Positions 14,857-20,875 of a stretch of DNA of 20,875 nt are shown here, in pieces. The stretch's first letter is position 1. Every line of letters starts with the position of its first letter. Source of the DNA: Acidobacteriota bacterium (GTDB lineage Bacteria; Acidobacteriota; Terriglobia; Terriglobales; Acidobacteriaceae). Both the position numbers and the translations under genes were made by a program. The stretch spans positions 1 through 20,875 of the forward strand of contig JAJZAL010000072.1 in the NCBI GenBank assembly GCA_021799405.1. The letters are read 5' to 3'. Under the pieces are notes generated by a model. It was not told where the DNA came from, ran no database searches, and saw nothing but the letters and a program-made list of their open reading frames with translations.

Positions 14857-16458
14857 CTAGTAGGTTCCCAGATGAATTTGCACGTACTGCGGAAGCGTCT
14901 CGAAGTTGAGGCCGCGGTCGGTCTGATCGCCGTTCCAGATGCGGAGTGGTTTCCAGGTCGTTCCGTCGTAGGCGCCTTGTTCCGCCTTCAGGATCTGTAT
15001 TTGTCCGGGCTGGCCGGGCGCGAGGCGGAAAGTGACGCGGGCGTTGATGCCGGTGACGAGAAACCTGTTCGGTCCGATCTGGGCGACGAGTGCGCGGCCG
15101 TTGTGATGCGGGGTGCCTGGCGCATGCTGTTCGCCGTCGGGCTGCGGAAAGCCAAATCCGACAAACGCCTGCCACTTGCCGAAGTTGAGCGTCTCCTCTG
15201 TTTTGCCCACTTCTTCCACCGCAGTCTTGAGCTTGCCCTCGAAGTTGAGCTGGGCAACGACGCGGTCGATGGGTTCGACGAGAGCATAGTTCTGTGCGTG
15301 GTCTTTGGGTAGCTGGCCGGGCTTGAGGGTCCAGCTGGTCTGATCGGTGCCAAAGGGCGAGAAGCCGATGGCGCCCTTGCCGAGCGCATAAAAGAACTCT
15401 GGCGCGAAGGCGTTGCCGAGGCCGGTTTCCGGAATCCAGAGCGGATTATCGGGACGGTCGTAGCTGTTCATGACCTGCTTCTCAGTGCCGCGACCGGGAG
15501 TGTAGATGTCGGGGCCGAGAATGTTGATGGAGGTAGCGACAGCTTTCCAGATGGGAATATTGAGCTGCTGAGGGCCACCGCTGGGGTAATCGTATCCGGG
15601 CAGCAGATGGCCGCGAATCTGGTAGCCACGCGGGTACTCGATCCAGACGTTGCAGTACATGGGAATATTGAGCTCGGCCTTGCCGGCTTTGGCGACGGCG
15701 TTGATGTATTTGGCGATGGAGTAGGCCTGGAAGTACTCGTCGGCCCGGAAACCGAAGACCTGGCGCCATGTGCCGGGGGATTTGTGCATGGCCTGAAGGA
15801 CGACGTCGGGGACCGGACCGTCGAATTCCTTTTGCGCCGCGGGCGAGTGGTCGCGGACAGCTCCGATGGAGCCGGATTCGTTTTCCACCTGAATCATGAT
15901 GACGGTGTGCTGGGTACGGTCAATCTGCGCCAGATGCCTGGTGAGGGCGACGAAGGCAGTGCGGTCGGCATCGAGGTTGGTCTGCGAGTTGGCGGTGAGG
16001 ACCTGGATGGGCTCGCCACGCGAGTTGATGACGCGGGGGTAGCGTTGCGGGTCGGTTTTGATCCACTCGGGAACATAGTGGTCTTCACCGTTTTTCCAGG
16101 TGCCGAACCAGAGCAGGATGAGGTGAACGTGATGGGCGCGCGCCTGATCGACGAGCATGTCCACGTTGGAGAAATCGAACTTGCCGGGTTCGGGTTCCAA
16201 TTGCTCCCAGTAAACGGGGGCTTCAACGGTGTTGGCGTGCATGCCCTTGATGACCGGCCAGACGTCGGGCATGGTGGAGGGCCATGCGCTGGAGTTGTTG
16301 ATCTGGCCGGCGAGGATCAGGAAGGGACGGCCATTGAGCATGAAGGCATAATGGCCATTCTTTTTGACGATTTGAGGCCCTTGCTGCGCGAAGCTCGCAG
16401 TTGCAAAGCAGGTTGCGATGGTGAGGATCGTGAGTAACTTGCCAAGTTGTGCGCGCAT
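14857..16458 (-). CDS. Secreted GH35-type beta-galactosidase-like enzyme with DUF5597 domain
   Basis: 533 residues from ATG 16458 (AAGGAG nine bases upstream). A Sec signal peptide (LGKLLTILTIATCFATASFA) ends near 24. The catalytic TIM barrel (about 30-380) has the GH35/clan-A features FLILAGQINNSSAWP, EAPVYWEQLEPEPGKFDF, IQVENESGSIG (E194, expected acid/base) and LWIPETGLG (E344, expected nucleophile). The C-terminal portion (about 385-530) fits the DUF5597 beta domain. Known for related proteins: removal of beta-linked galactose from oligosaccharides including xyloglucan side chains; the exact substrate is open. The frame stays open for 168 codons upstream, but that stretch is inside the GH2 coding region and has no start signal. 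It lies 55 bases after the GH2 stop in the same direction, so the two probably form an operon. Confidence 0.88.
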   Translation of the reverse strand: MRAQLGKLLTILTIATCFATASFAQQGPQIVKKNGHYAFMLNGRPFLILAGQINNSSAWPSTMPDVWPVIKGMHANTVEAPVYWEQLEPEPGKFDFSNVDMLVDQARAHHVHLILLWFGTWKNGEDHYVPEWIKTDPQRYPRVINSRGEPIQVLTANSQTNLDADRTAFVALTRHLAQIDRTQHTVIMIQVENESGSIGAVRDHSPAAQKEFDGPVPDVVLQAMHKSPGTWRQVFGFRADEYFQAYSIAKYINAVAKAGKAELNIPMYCNVWIEYPRGYQIRGHLLPGYDYPSGGPQQLNIPIWKAVATSINILGPDIYTPGRGTEKQVMNSYDRPDNPLWIPETGLGNAFAPEFFYALGKGAIGFSPFGTDQTSWTLKPGQLPKDHAQNYALVEPIDRVVAQLNFEGKLKTAVEEVGKTEETLNFGKWQAFVGFGFPQPDGEQHAPGTPHHNGRALVAQIGPNRFLVTGINARVTFRLAPGQPGQIQILKAEQGAYDGTTWKPLRIWNGDQTDRGLNFETLPQYVQIHLGTY

Positions 16459-16493
16459 CGTGCAGTTCTCCTTTGCTTCCTGATGTGCTGGTT

Positions 16494-16513
16494 GGCCGCC
16501 GACAGGGGCGGCC
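16494..16513 (-). other. Intercistronic hairpin between GH2 and GH35 genes
   Basis: A 7-bp all-G/C stem (GGCCGCC at 16494-16500, GGCGGCC at 16507-16513, 6-base loop) starts right after the GH2 stop codon. There is no T run behind it, so it is more likely an RNA-processing or stability hairpin, or a partial attenuator, than a terminator. Confidence 0.5.
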
Positions 16514-19018
16514 TTATGCGACCTCGGGCCGTATTTCGGCCTTTTGCGTGGTGATGGTGAGCGTGGCAGAGGCGAGGTGCGGACTTTCCCCGGAAGATGC
16601 TTCGATGACGATCTGGCCGGGATTCTTCGAGGCCTGGAGAATGACCTGCGCGAGTCCGTTGAAGATGCTGCGTTTCGGGGCCTTGTCTGATTCGTGGGAT
16701 GTGGGGTCGCCGTTGCCGACTCCGATGAGGGCGCCGTTACCGGTGACCTTGAACTGGATGAGCTGGTTTGCAGTGGGAACGAAGCGGCCTTGTGCATCGA
16801 GCGCTTCGACGCGAACGATGGCGAGATCTTCGCCATCCGCATGGATGGTGGTGCGGTCGGCAGTGAGACGGATGGATACGGGATCGCCAGTGGTTTCGCG
16901 CCTGGTCTTGAGGACGATCTTTCCGTTTCTGAAGCCGTGCGCCTCAATGGAACCGGGCTCATACTTCACGTCCCACTTGACGTGCGAGAGGTGAGGCATC
17001 TTCTGGCGGCCGAGGCTCTTGCCGTTGACGAAGAGCTCGACTTCGTCGAGGTTGGAGTAGACCCAGACGGGGATGGAATTGCCTTCTTCCCCGGTGAAGT
17101 TCCAGTGCGGGAAGAGGTGCAGGACGGGTTTGTTGCCCCATGCGGATTGGTAGTAATAGAAGGTGTCCTTCGGGTAGCCGCAGGTATCCACGATGCCGAA
17201 GTAGGAACTGATGGAAGGCCAGCTGTAGGGAGTGGGCTCACCGCGATAATCGAAGCCGGTCCACGCGAAACCGCCAGGCAGGAACTCGCGTGCGGCATAG
17301 AACTGCCACCATTGCTCGGCTGTTTCGCCCCATCCGGGCTGGTTGGTGTCATAGGCGCTCATCCAGTTGCGAAGCGGGTCAGTACGGTAGATGCTACGTT
17401 CGGAAAGGGCGCTGGCAGTTTCGCTGCCGAGGAGCGGACGGTCTGGATGGGTCTTGTGGTACTCGTCGATCTTAGGGAGGTTGTAATTGAAGCCTTCCAC
17501 ATCCAGCGCGTCAGAGATGCCGCCTTTGTATGCGCCGTTGACGGCTGCGGTGCAGAGGCGTGTGGGGTCGAGCTCATGGCTGTGGCGGACCATTTCCTCC
17601 ATGACGCGGGTGCCGATGGGAGATTTCTGGAGCATCCATTCTTCATTGCCCATGGACCAGATGATGACGCACGGTGAGTTGCGGTAGCGCTTGATCATGA
17701 GCGTGAGGGCATCCGTGGCGCTGGGATTGGTGCTCATGGTGCGGGTTTCGCACATCATCATGAGGCCGAGACGATTGCAGGCTTCGACCCATTCCGGGGT
17801 GGGCATGTTGTGTGAAGTGCGGACGGCATTGCAGCCCATGGTCTTGAGCACGGCGGCGCGGTAGTACTGCAGGCGGTCAGGCAGCGCGACACCAACGCCG
17901 GCGTGGTCCTGATGGTTGCAGGTGCCCTGAATGGGCGTGGACTTGCCGTTGAGAAAGAAGCCCTTATTCGCGTCAAAGCGGATGGAGCGCACGCCGAAGT
18001 TGACCTGTTCGGCGTCGTGCGTGGCGCCTCCGGAGGTCACCGTGACGATGGCGGTGTAGAGGACGGGAGTTTCTGGCGACCAGAGCGCCGGATGATGAAG
18101 TTTTGCGGTTGCGGTGTAAGTGGCGCTGCCATCGACGGGGACGGTCTGCGCGGGAGCTTCGGCGGTGGCGACTGTGCTGCCGGAGCTGTCCTTGATTTCC
18201 CAGTGAACGGACGCCTGATGGTTGGCGCCGTCGTGATTTTCGACGATGGTGCCGAGCTCCAGCGTGGCGTTGTGGTCGTCGTCGAGATGTGGGCGGATGT
18301 AACTTTCCCACTGACCGAGGTGGAGCTTGTCCTGCTTGATGAGCCAGACGTGACGATAAATCCCGGCGCCTTCATAGAACCAGCCGGATGCGTAGGTCGC
18401 ATCGACGCGCACGACGATGTAGTTCTTGTTGCCGTAGTGGAGAAAGTCGGTGATGTCATACGTGGTTGGCGCATAGCCGTGGTCGCTGAGACCGATATAG
18501 CAGCCATTCACAAACACCTGCGAACTGCGGAAAGCGCCATCGAACTGCACGAGGATGCGGCGGCCGCGATCGCTCGCGGGGATTTCAAACTCACGGCGGT
18601 ACCAGCCAACGCTGGTGGCGGGATATTCGCGGCCGAGCGGTTTGTAGCCGTGTGACTTCAGATCATCGTCCCAGACGAAGGGAAGCGTGACGGCCCAGTC
18701 ATGGGGGAGATTGAGCGACTGCCAGCTTGAGTCGTCGAATTTTGCCGTGGCGAATTGGAAGGCGCCGGTTTTTGAGAATGAGCCGTAGTGCTCCCCGAAA
18801 CCCATGTCCTTTGCTGCGTCGCATTCGTTGCCGAGCTTGAACTTCCAACCAAAGTCGAAGAGAAGCTTTTCGCGCGGCGCGACGGCGGGCAGCGCCTGGT
18901 CATCGGACACGGACTTCATGAGTGTGTTGACCTGTGCCAGTGCGTGGCCGGGAAGAAGCGCGGAACCGGAAGCGGCCAGTCCGGAAAGGAGTACATCGCG
19001 ACGAGTGACGTTCGGCAT
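16514..19018 (-). CDS. Tat-exported GH2 beta-galactosidase with DUF4982 and C-terminal Ig-like domains
   Basis: 834 residues from ATG 19018, chosen because GAGGT lies five bases upstream; a TTG four codons earlier is in frame but lacks such a site. A twin-arginine signal (TRRDVLLSGLAASGSALLPG) precedes the GH2 sugar-binding jelly roll (about 45-210), an Ig-like domain (about 215-325) and a TIM barrel (about 325-620). E459 in IWSMGNEEW is the expected acid/base and E533 in LLGSETASA the expected nucleophile. GTCNHQDHAGVG is also typical. A DUF4982 domain follows (about 630-710, PVWVYSNLDEVELFVNGKSL), then a bacterial Ig-like C-terminal domain (about 715-825). Domain order fits large secreted beta-galactosidases. 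It heads a likely operon with the GH35 gene and has a LacI-type operator 82 bases upstream of its start. Confidence 0.93.
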   Translation of the reverse strand: MPNVTRRDVLLSGLAASGSALLPGHALAQVNTLMKSVSDDQALPAVAPREKLLFDFGWKFKLGNECDAAKDMGFGEHYGSFSKTGAFQFATAKFDDSSWQSLNLPHDWAVTLPFVWDDDLKSHGYKPLGREYPATSVGWYRREFEIPASDRGRRILVQFDGAFRSSQVFVNGCYIGLSDHGYAPTTYDITDFLHYGNKNYIVVRVDATYASGWFYEGAGIYRHVWLIKQDKLHLGQWESYIRPHLDDDHNATLELGTIVENHDGANHQASVHWEIKDSSGSTVATAEAPAQTVPVDGSATYTATAKLHHPALWSPETPVLYTAIVTVTSGGATHDAEQVNFGVRSIRFDANKGFFLNGKSTPIQGTCNHQDHAGVGVALPDRLQYYRAAVLKTMGCNAVRTSHNMPTPEWVEACNRLGLMMMCETRTMSTNPSATDALTLMIKRYRNSPCVIIWSMGNEEWMLQKSPIGTRVMEEMVRHSHELDPTRLCTAAVNGAYKGGISDALDVEGFNYNLPKIDEYHKTHPDRPLLGSETASALSERSIYRTDPLRNWMSAYDTNQPGWGETAEQWWQFYAAREFLPGGFAWTGFDYRGEPTPYSWPSISSYFGIVDTCGYPKDTFYYYQSAWGNKPVLHLFPHWNFTGEEGNSIPVWVYSNLDEVELFVNGKSLGRQKMPHLSHVKWDVKYEPGSIEAHGFRNGKIVLKTRRETTGDPVSIRLTADRTTIHADGEDLAIVRVEALDAQGRFVPTANQLIQFKVTGNGALIGVGNGDPTSHESDKAPKRSIFNGLAQVILQASKNPGQIVIEASSGESPHLASATLTITTQKAEIRPEVA

Positions 19019-19075
19019 GAGTGACCTCAAAAAAGATTAGTGAAACGGTCAGAGACGGCTTCTGAATCCATCGGG

Positions 19076-19105
19076 ACGATACAGCATGCATGCAGGGTTT
19101 GTAAA
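19076..19105 (-). promoter_or_regulatory. Candidate promoter of the GH2-GH35 operon
   Basis: On the minus strand TTTACA (19105-19100, 5 of 6 to the -35 consensus) is followed after 18 bases by TATCGT (19081-19076, 4 of 6). The -35 box lies inside the LacI-type operator, the usual arrangement for repression. Between the boxes is a 10-bp palindrome GCATGCATGC (19084-19093). Confidence 0.45.
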
Positions 19106-19113
19106 CGCTTTCA
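19100..19113. promoter_or_regulatory. LacI-type (cre-like) operator upstream of GH2 beta-galactosidase
   Basis: TGTAAACGCTTTCA fits the TGNAANCGNTNNCA operator pattern at every defined position, has the central CG of LacI-family sites, and extends to near-symmetrical TTG...CAA ends. It overlaps the candidate -35 box of the GH2 gene. Regulation by a sugar-responsive LacI-family repressor encoded elsewhere is inferred. Confidence 0.65.
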
Positions 19114-19230
19114 ATGAAGTCGTTGAGAATTGGCAGAGTGTTTCCGCGCGGAGACGACAGGCTGCCGGGCGTGCGGGGCAGCGCCGGGAAATATGCAGGG
19201 GCCGGTGAAAGGTGTGATCGGGATTTTGTG

Positions 19231-19262
19231 GAAAAAGAAAGGCCCCGGTTTTGCCGGGGCCT
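19231..19262 (-). terminator. Intrinsic terminator of the BON-domain gene
   Basis: A perfect 9-bp stem (AGGCCCCGG at 19240-19248, CCGGGGCCT at 19254-19262) with a 5-base loop is followed on the minus strand by TTTCTTTTTC. It lies 36 bases beyond the BON gene stop. It insulates that gene from the GH2 promoter region downstream. Confidence 0.88.
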
Positions 19263-19297
19263 CCATTCGATAGGTGCAGTGACAGTTGCCGGATCGC

Positions 19298-20395
19298 TCA
19301 GCCTTGCGGCTGTTGTGACGAGGGAATCAACTGCGGAGTCGTAGCTGGAGTGGGAGGAATCAGTACGCCGTTGTGCAGATAGACCGTAACCACGGTTGTG
19401 TCGTTGGTGCGGAACTGCAGGAGTTGCTCCGGCTTGAGGTCAATTTCCTGACCACGCTTGATGTTCAGGCCCGCACCGAGCGCGCCGCCGGATAGAGCGC
19501 CGATGGCCGCTCCCTGGCCGCCGCCTGCCAGTGCACCAATGATGGCGCCCAGAACCGCACCACCGCCGGCCTTCGTGGCGGTGTTTTTACCGCGGCCCTT
19601 ACCCTGGCTGGAAATGGGGTTGGTGATCACGCTGACGCGCTGGGGGCCGTTGGGGCCATCGATGGTAAAGCTGGTGAGTTCGATGGAGAGTTCCGGGTAG
19701 CCGGCAAAGCGTCCGGCAGCTTGAGCGCTGATGACCCTGCCGACGAAGATTGTGCCACGGGGGATGATGAGTTCGCCGTGGTACATAACGTCGTTGACCA
19801 GGTCGGCGTGGAAGATATCGTTGGCCCGAGCCGTCGCGGTGTTGATTTCATTGTTGAGCCGAACGGGCAGCAGTATGCCGGAGGGTAGAACGACCGTCTT
19901 GGTGCTGGTGACGGATGGGCCGGAATAGGGCTGCGCCGGCGGCATCGGGCCGGAGTTTTGCCCGGAATAGGGTGACGGCTGCTGCGGAGCGCCATATTGC
20001 GAAGGCTGCTGAGGAGCCTGCCCATATTGGGGCGGTGGCGGCGCCTGCTGGTATTGCTGGGGCTGCATGGCCGCCGGAGTCGACGGAGGAGCGACGTAGG
20101 ACGGTTGAATATTGAGGTTGTTGAGAATCGTGCGGACACCGCTGATGTTGGCGATTTCGTCAGAGGCAAGCACCTTGGCGGCGTAGTTGCTGACCGTTCC
20201 GGAGAGCGTGACGACGCCATTCGAGACGGTGGGAACAATGGTCATTCCCTTGAAGGCCTGTTCGTTGGCGATGGTGTGGTTGACCTGGGCGAGAATCTGC
20301 GAGTCGGTAGGCTTTGCGTTGCTCTGGTTTTGCGCGAGCAGGGTTGCCGGCAGCAGAGCCAGACACAAGAGCAGGGCGCTAATCTTGCGGACCAT
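19298..20395 (-). CDS. Exported BON-domain protein with P/Q-rich linker and glycine-zipper segment
   Basis: 365 residues; ATG 20395 has AGGAG five bases upstream. A signal peptide ([19 protein letters not shown]) ends near 22. A BON domain (about 30-97, [20 protein letters not shown] ... [10 protein letters not shown]) is known to bind phospholipid or envelope surfaces. A proline/glutamine-rich linker (about 101-163) follows, then a beta-rich domain with [15 protein letters not shown] (about 165-262) that resembles VirB10/TrbI-like periplasmic domains. A glycine zipper (about 276-310, [20 protein letters not shown]) may insert in a membrane, and a short tail ends the protein. Likely an outer-membrane or periplasmic envelope protein; its function is unknown. 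It is flanked by a terminator at 19231-19262 and so appears to be a single-gene unit unrelated to the sugar genes. Confidence 0.85.
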   Translation of the reverse strand: MVRKISALLLCLALLPATLLAQNQSNAKPTDSQILAQVNHTIANEQAFKGMTIVPTVSNGVVTLSGTVSNYAAKVLASDEIANISGVRTILNNLNIQPSYVAPPSTPAAMQPQQYQQAPPPPQYGQAPQQPSQYGAPQQPSPYSGQNSGPMPPAQPYSGPSVTSTKTVVLPSGILLPVRLNNEINTATARANDIFHADLVNDVMYHGELIIPRGTIFVGRVISAQAAGRFAGYPELSIELTSFTIDGPNGPQRVSVITNPISSQGKGRGKNTATKAGGGAVLGAIIGALAGGGQGAAIGALSGGALGAGLNIKRGQEIDLKPEQLLQFRTNDTTVVTVYLHNGVLIPPTPATTPQLIPSSQQPQG

Positions 20396-20472
20396 AATTT
20401 CTCCTGATGCTTGGATTCTAAAGCAGCAAATTGGGTAGCAGCATGTGATTACGATGGCGTCATCTGTGGCCA

Positions 20473-20502
20473 GGCTGGCTGCGGGTGGATCAGCAGCCAG
20501 CC
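20473..20502 (-). terminator. Hairpin downstream of the GH18-type gene, possible terminator
   Basis: A perfect 10-bp stem (GGCTGGCTGC at 20473-20482, GCAGCCAGCC at 20493-20502, 10-base loop) lies 20 bases beyond the GH18 stop codon, in the 126-bp gap before the BON gene. No T run follows on the minus strand, so termination is uncertain. Confidence 0.45.
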
Positions 20503-20521
20503 GTGGTGAATCGTTCTGTCT

Positions 20522-20875
20522 TCATTTTGCTTTTGTTGCGGTTGCCGTGCGCGGTGGCAGTACGCTCCAGATGCCTGGATCTTCCTGTCCCAGCACCCAT
20601 GCGCAAAAGCCCCACACGCCATATTGTTTTGCCAGGTCGTAACGATCCTGGAAGGTGCGCTTATCGGTATAGAACACCCATTCGCGCGTCTGGTCGCGGT
20701 AGAACCAGAAAAAGGAAGTGTGATCGATGGGATCCCAAAACTCGTGCCCGTTATAGGTGTGGAGCAGGAACTTGGCGTCGGGCGCCGAGATATAGCTGGC
20801 TGTCGGGTTGGGCTTCTGCTCGGCTTTGCCGAGGCCGGGATTGCCGGTGTACCAGTGGTAGCCGTAGAGGGGAAT
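20522..20875 (-). CDS. C-terminal part of a GH18-type glycoside hydrolase (5' end outside window)
   Basis: 117 residues are visible, entering from the right edge (IPLYGYHWYTGNPGLGKAEQ) and ending in TATKAK at TGA 20524-20522. The segments REWVFYTDKRTFQDRYDLAK and YGVWGFCAWVLGQEDPGIW match the end of the GH18 barrel, where a tyrosine/aspartate motif, a helix ending in 'GVWGF' and the last-strand tryptophan (W in FCAWVLGQED) line the active site. The catalytic DxxDxDxE motif would be outside, so activity (chitinase-like, lysozyme-like or non-catalytic) cannot be judged. Confidence 0.78.
   Translation of the reverse strand: MPLYGYHWYTGNPGLGKAEQKPNPTASYISAPDAKFLLHTYNGHEFWDPIDHTSFFWFYRDQTREWVFYTDKRTFQDRYDLAKQYGVWGFCAWVLGQEDPGIWSVLPPRTATATKAK

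Noticed and set aside
15607..16437. Plus-strand open frame of 276 codons
   Set aside because: Antisense to the GH35 gene, which carries both catalytic glutamates.
16459..16962. N-terminal extension of the GH35 frame
   Set aside because: It overlaps the GH2 coding region in another frame and would bury a clean signal peptide and ribosome site at 16458.
16694..17677. Plus-strand open frame of 327 codons, and 17903-18655 (250 codons)
   Set aside because: Antisense to the GH2 gene with intact domains; no recognisable protein features.
19019..19030. TTG start for the GH2 gene
   Set aside because: No ribosome site at useful spacing; the ATG at 19018 has GAGGT five bases upstream.
19114..19344. 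76-codon plus-strand frame across the BON terminator
   Set aside because: It runs through a strong terminator hairpin and the 3' end of the BON gene on the other strand; no start signal.

Overview
The window looks like chromosomal DNA of a soil acidobacterium (order Terriglobales / family Acidobacteriaceae). This is inferred from moderately high G+C, a 1186-residue Oar-type TonB-dependent receptor with an N-terminal carboxypeptidase-regulatory-like domain, exported (often Tat-type) carbohydrate enzymes, a two-component-propeller sensor, and no SusD. No rRNA, tRNA, CRISPR array or intact insertion sequence was seen.

Layout. Positions 1-7121 are read leftwards: a large membrane sensor (seven-bladed-propeller repeats, Y_Y_Y, one TM segment, tandem GAF; its 3' end lies beyond the left edge), a secreted GH36 alpha-galactosidase, and a Tat-exported TIM-barrel sugar isomerase/epimerase. 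Positions 7410-14816 are read rightwards: the TonB-dependent receptor, then a tightly coupled three-gene set (secreted TPR protein, Tat-exported alkaline-phosphatase-superfamily protein, and a cytoplasmic protein I do not recognise). Positions 14857-20875 are read leftwards: a GH2 beta-galactosidase followed by a GH35/DUF5597 beta-galactosidase-like enzyme, a BON-domain/glycine-zipper envelope protein, and the 3' end of a GH18-type protein.

Function (inferred). The centre is a galactoside-utilisation locus: the receptor could import oligosaccharides, GH36 removes alpha-galactosyl groups, GH2 and GH35 remove beta-galactosyl groups, and the isomerase-like protein may process a released sugar. 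A perfect LacI-type (cre-like) operator, 14 bp, overlaps a candidate promoter of the GH2-GH35 operon, and a near-match lies in the divergent region between the isomerase and receptor genes. No LacI-family gene is in the window.

Most notable. (1) A 160-bp MITE-like element (6080-6239) with long imperfect terminal inverted repeats and a 4-bp CTAG target duplication sits exactly at the stop codon of the isomerase gene, splitting what would otherwise be a 51-bp isomerase/alpha-galactosidase spacing. (2) The TPR / phosphatase-like / unknown cassette is joined by two TGATG stop-start overlaps, and its first ribosome binding site is built into the foot of the receptor gene's terminator hairpin. This cassette is the best candidate for an undescribed system, though its function cannot be read from sequence.
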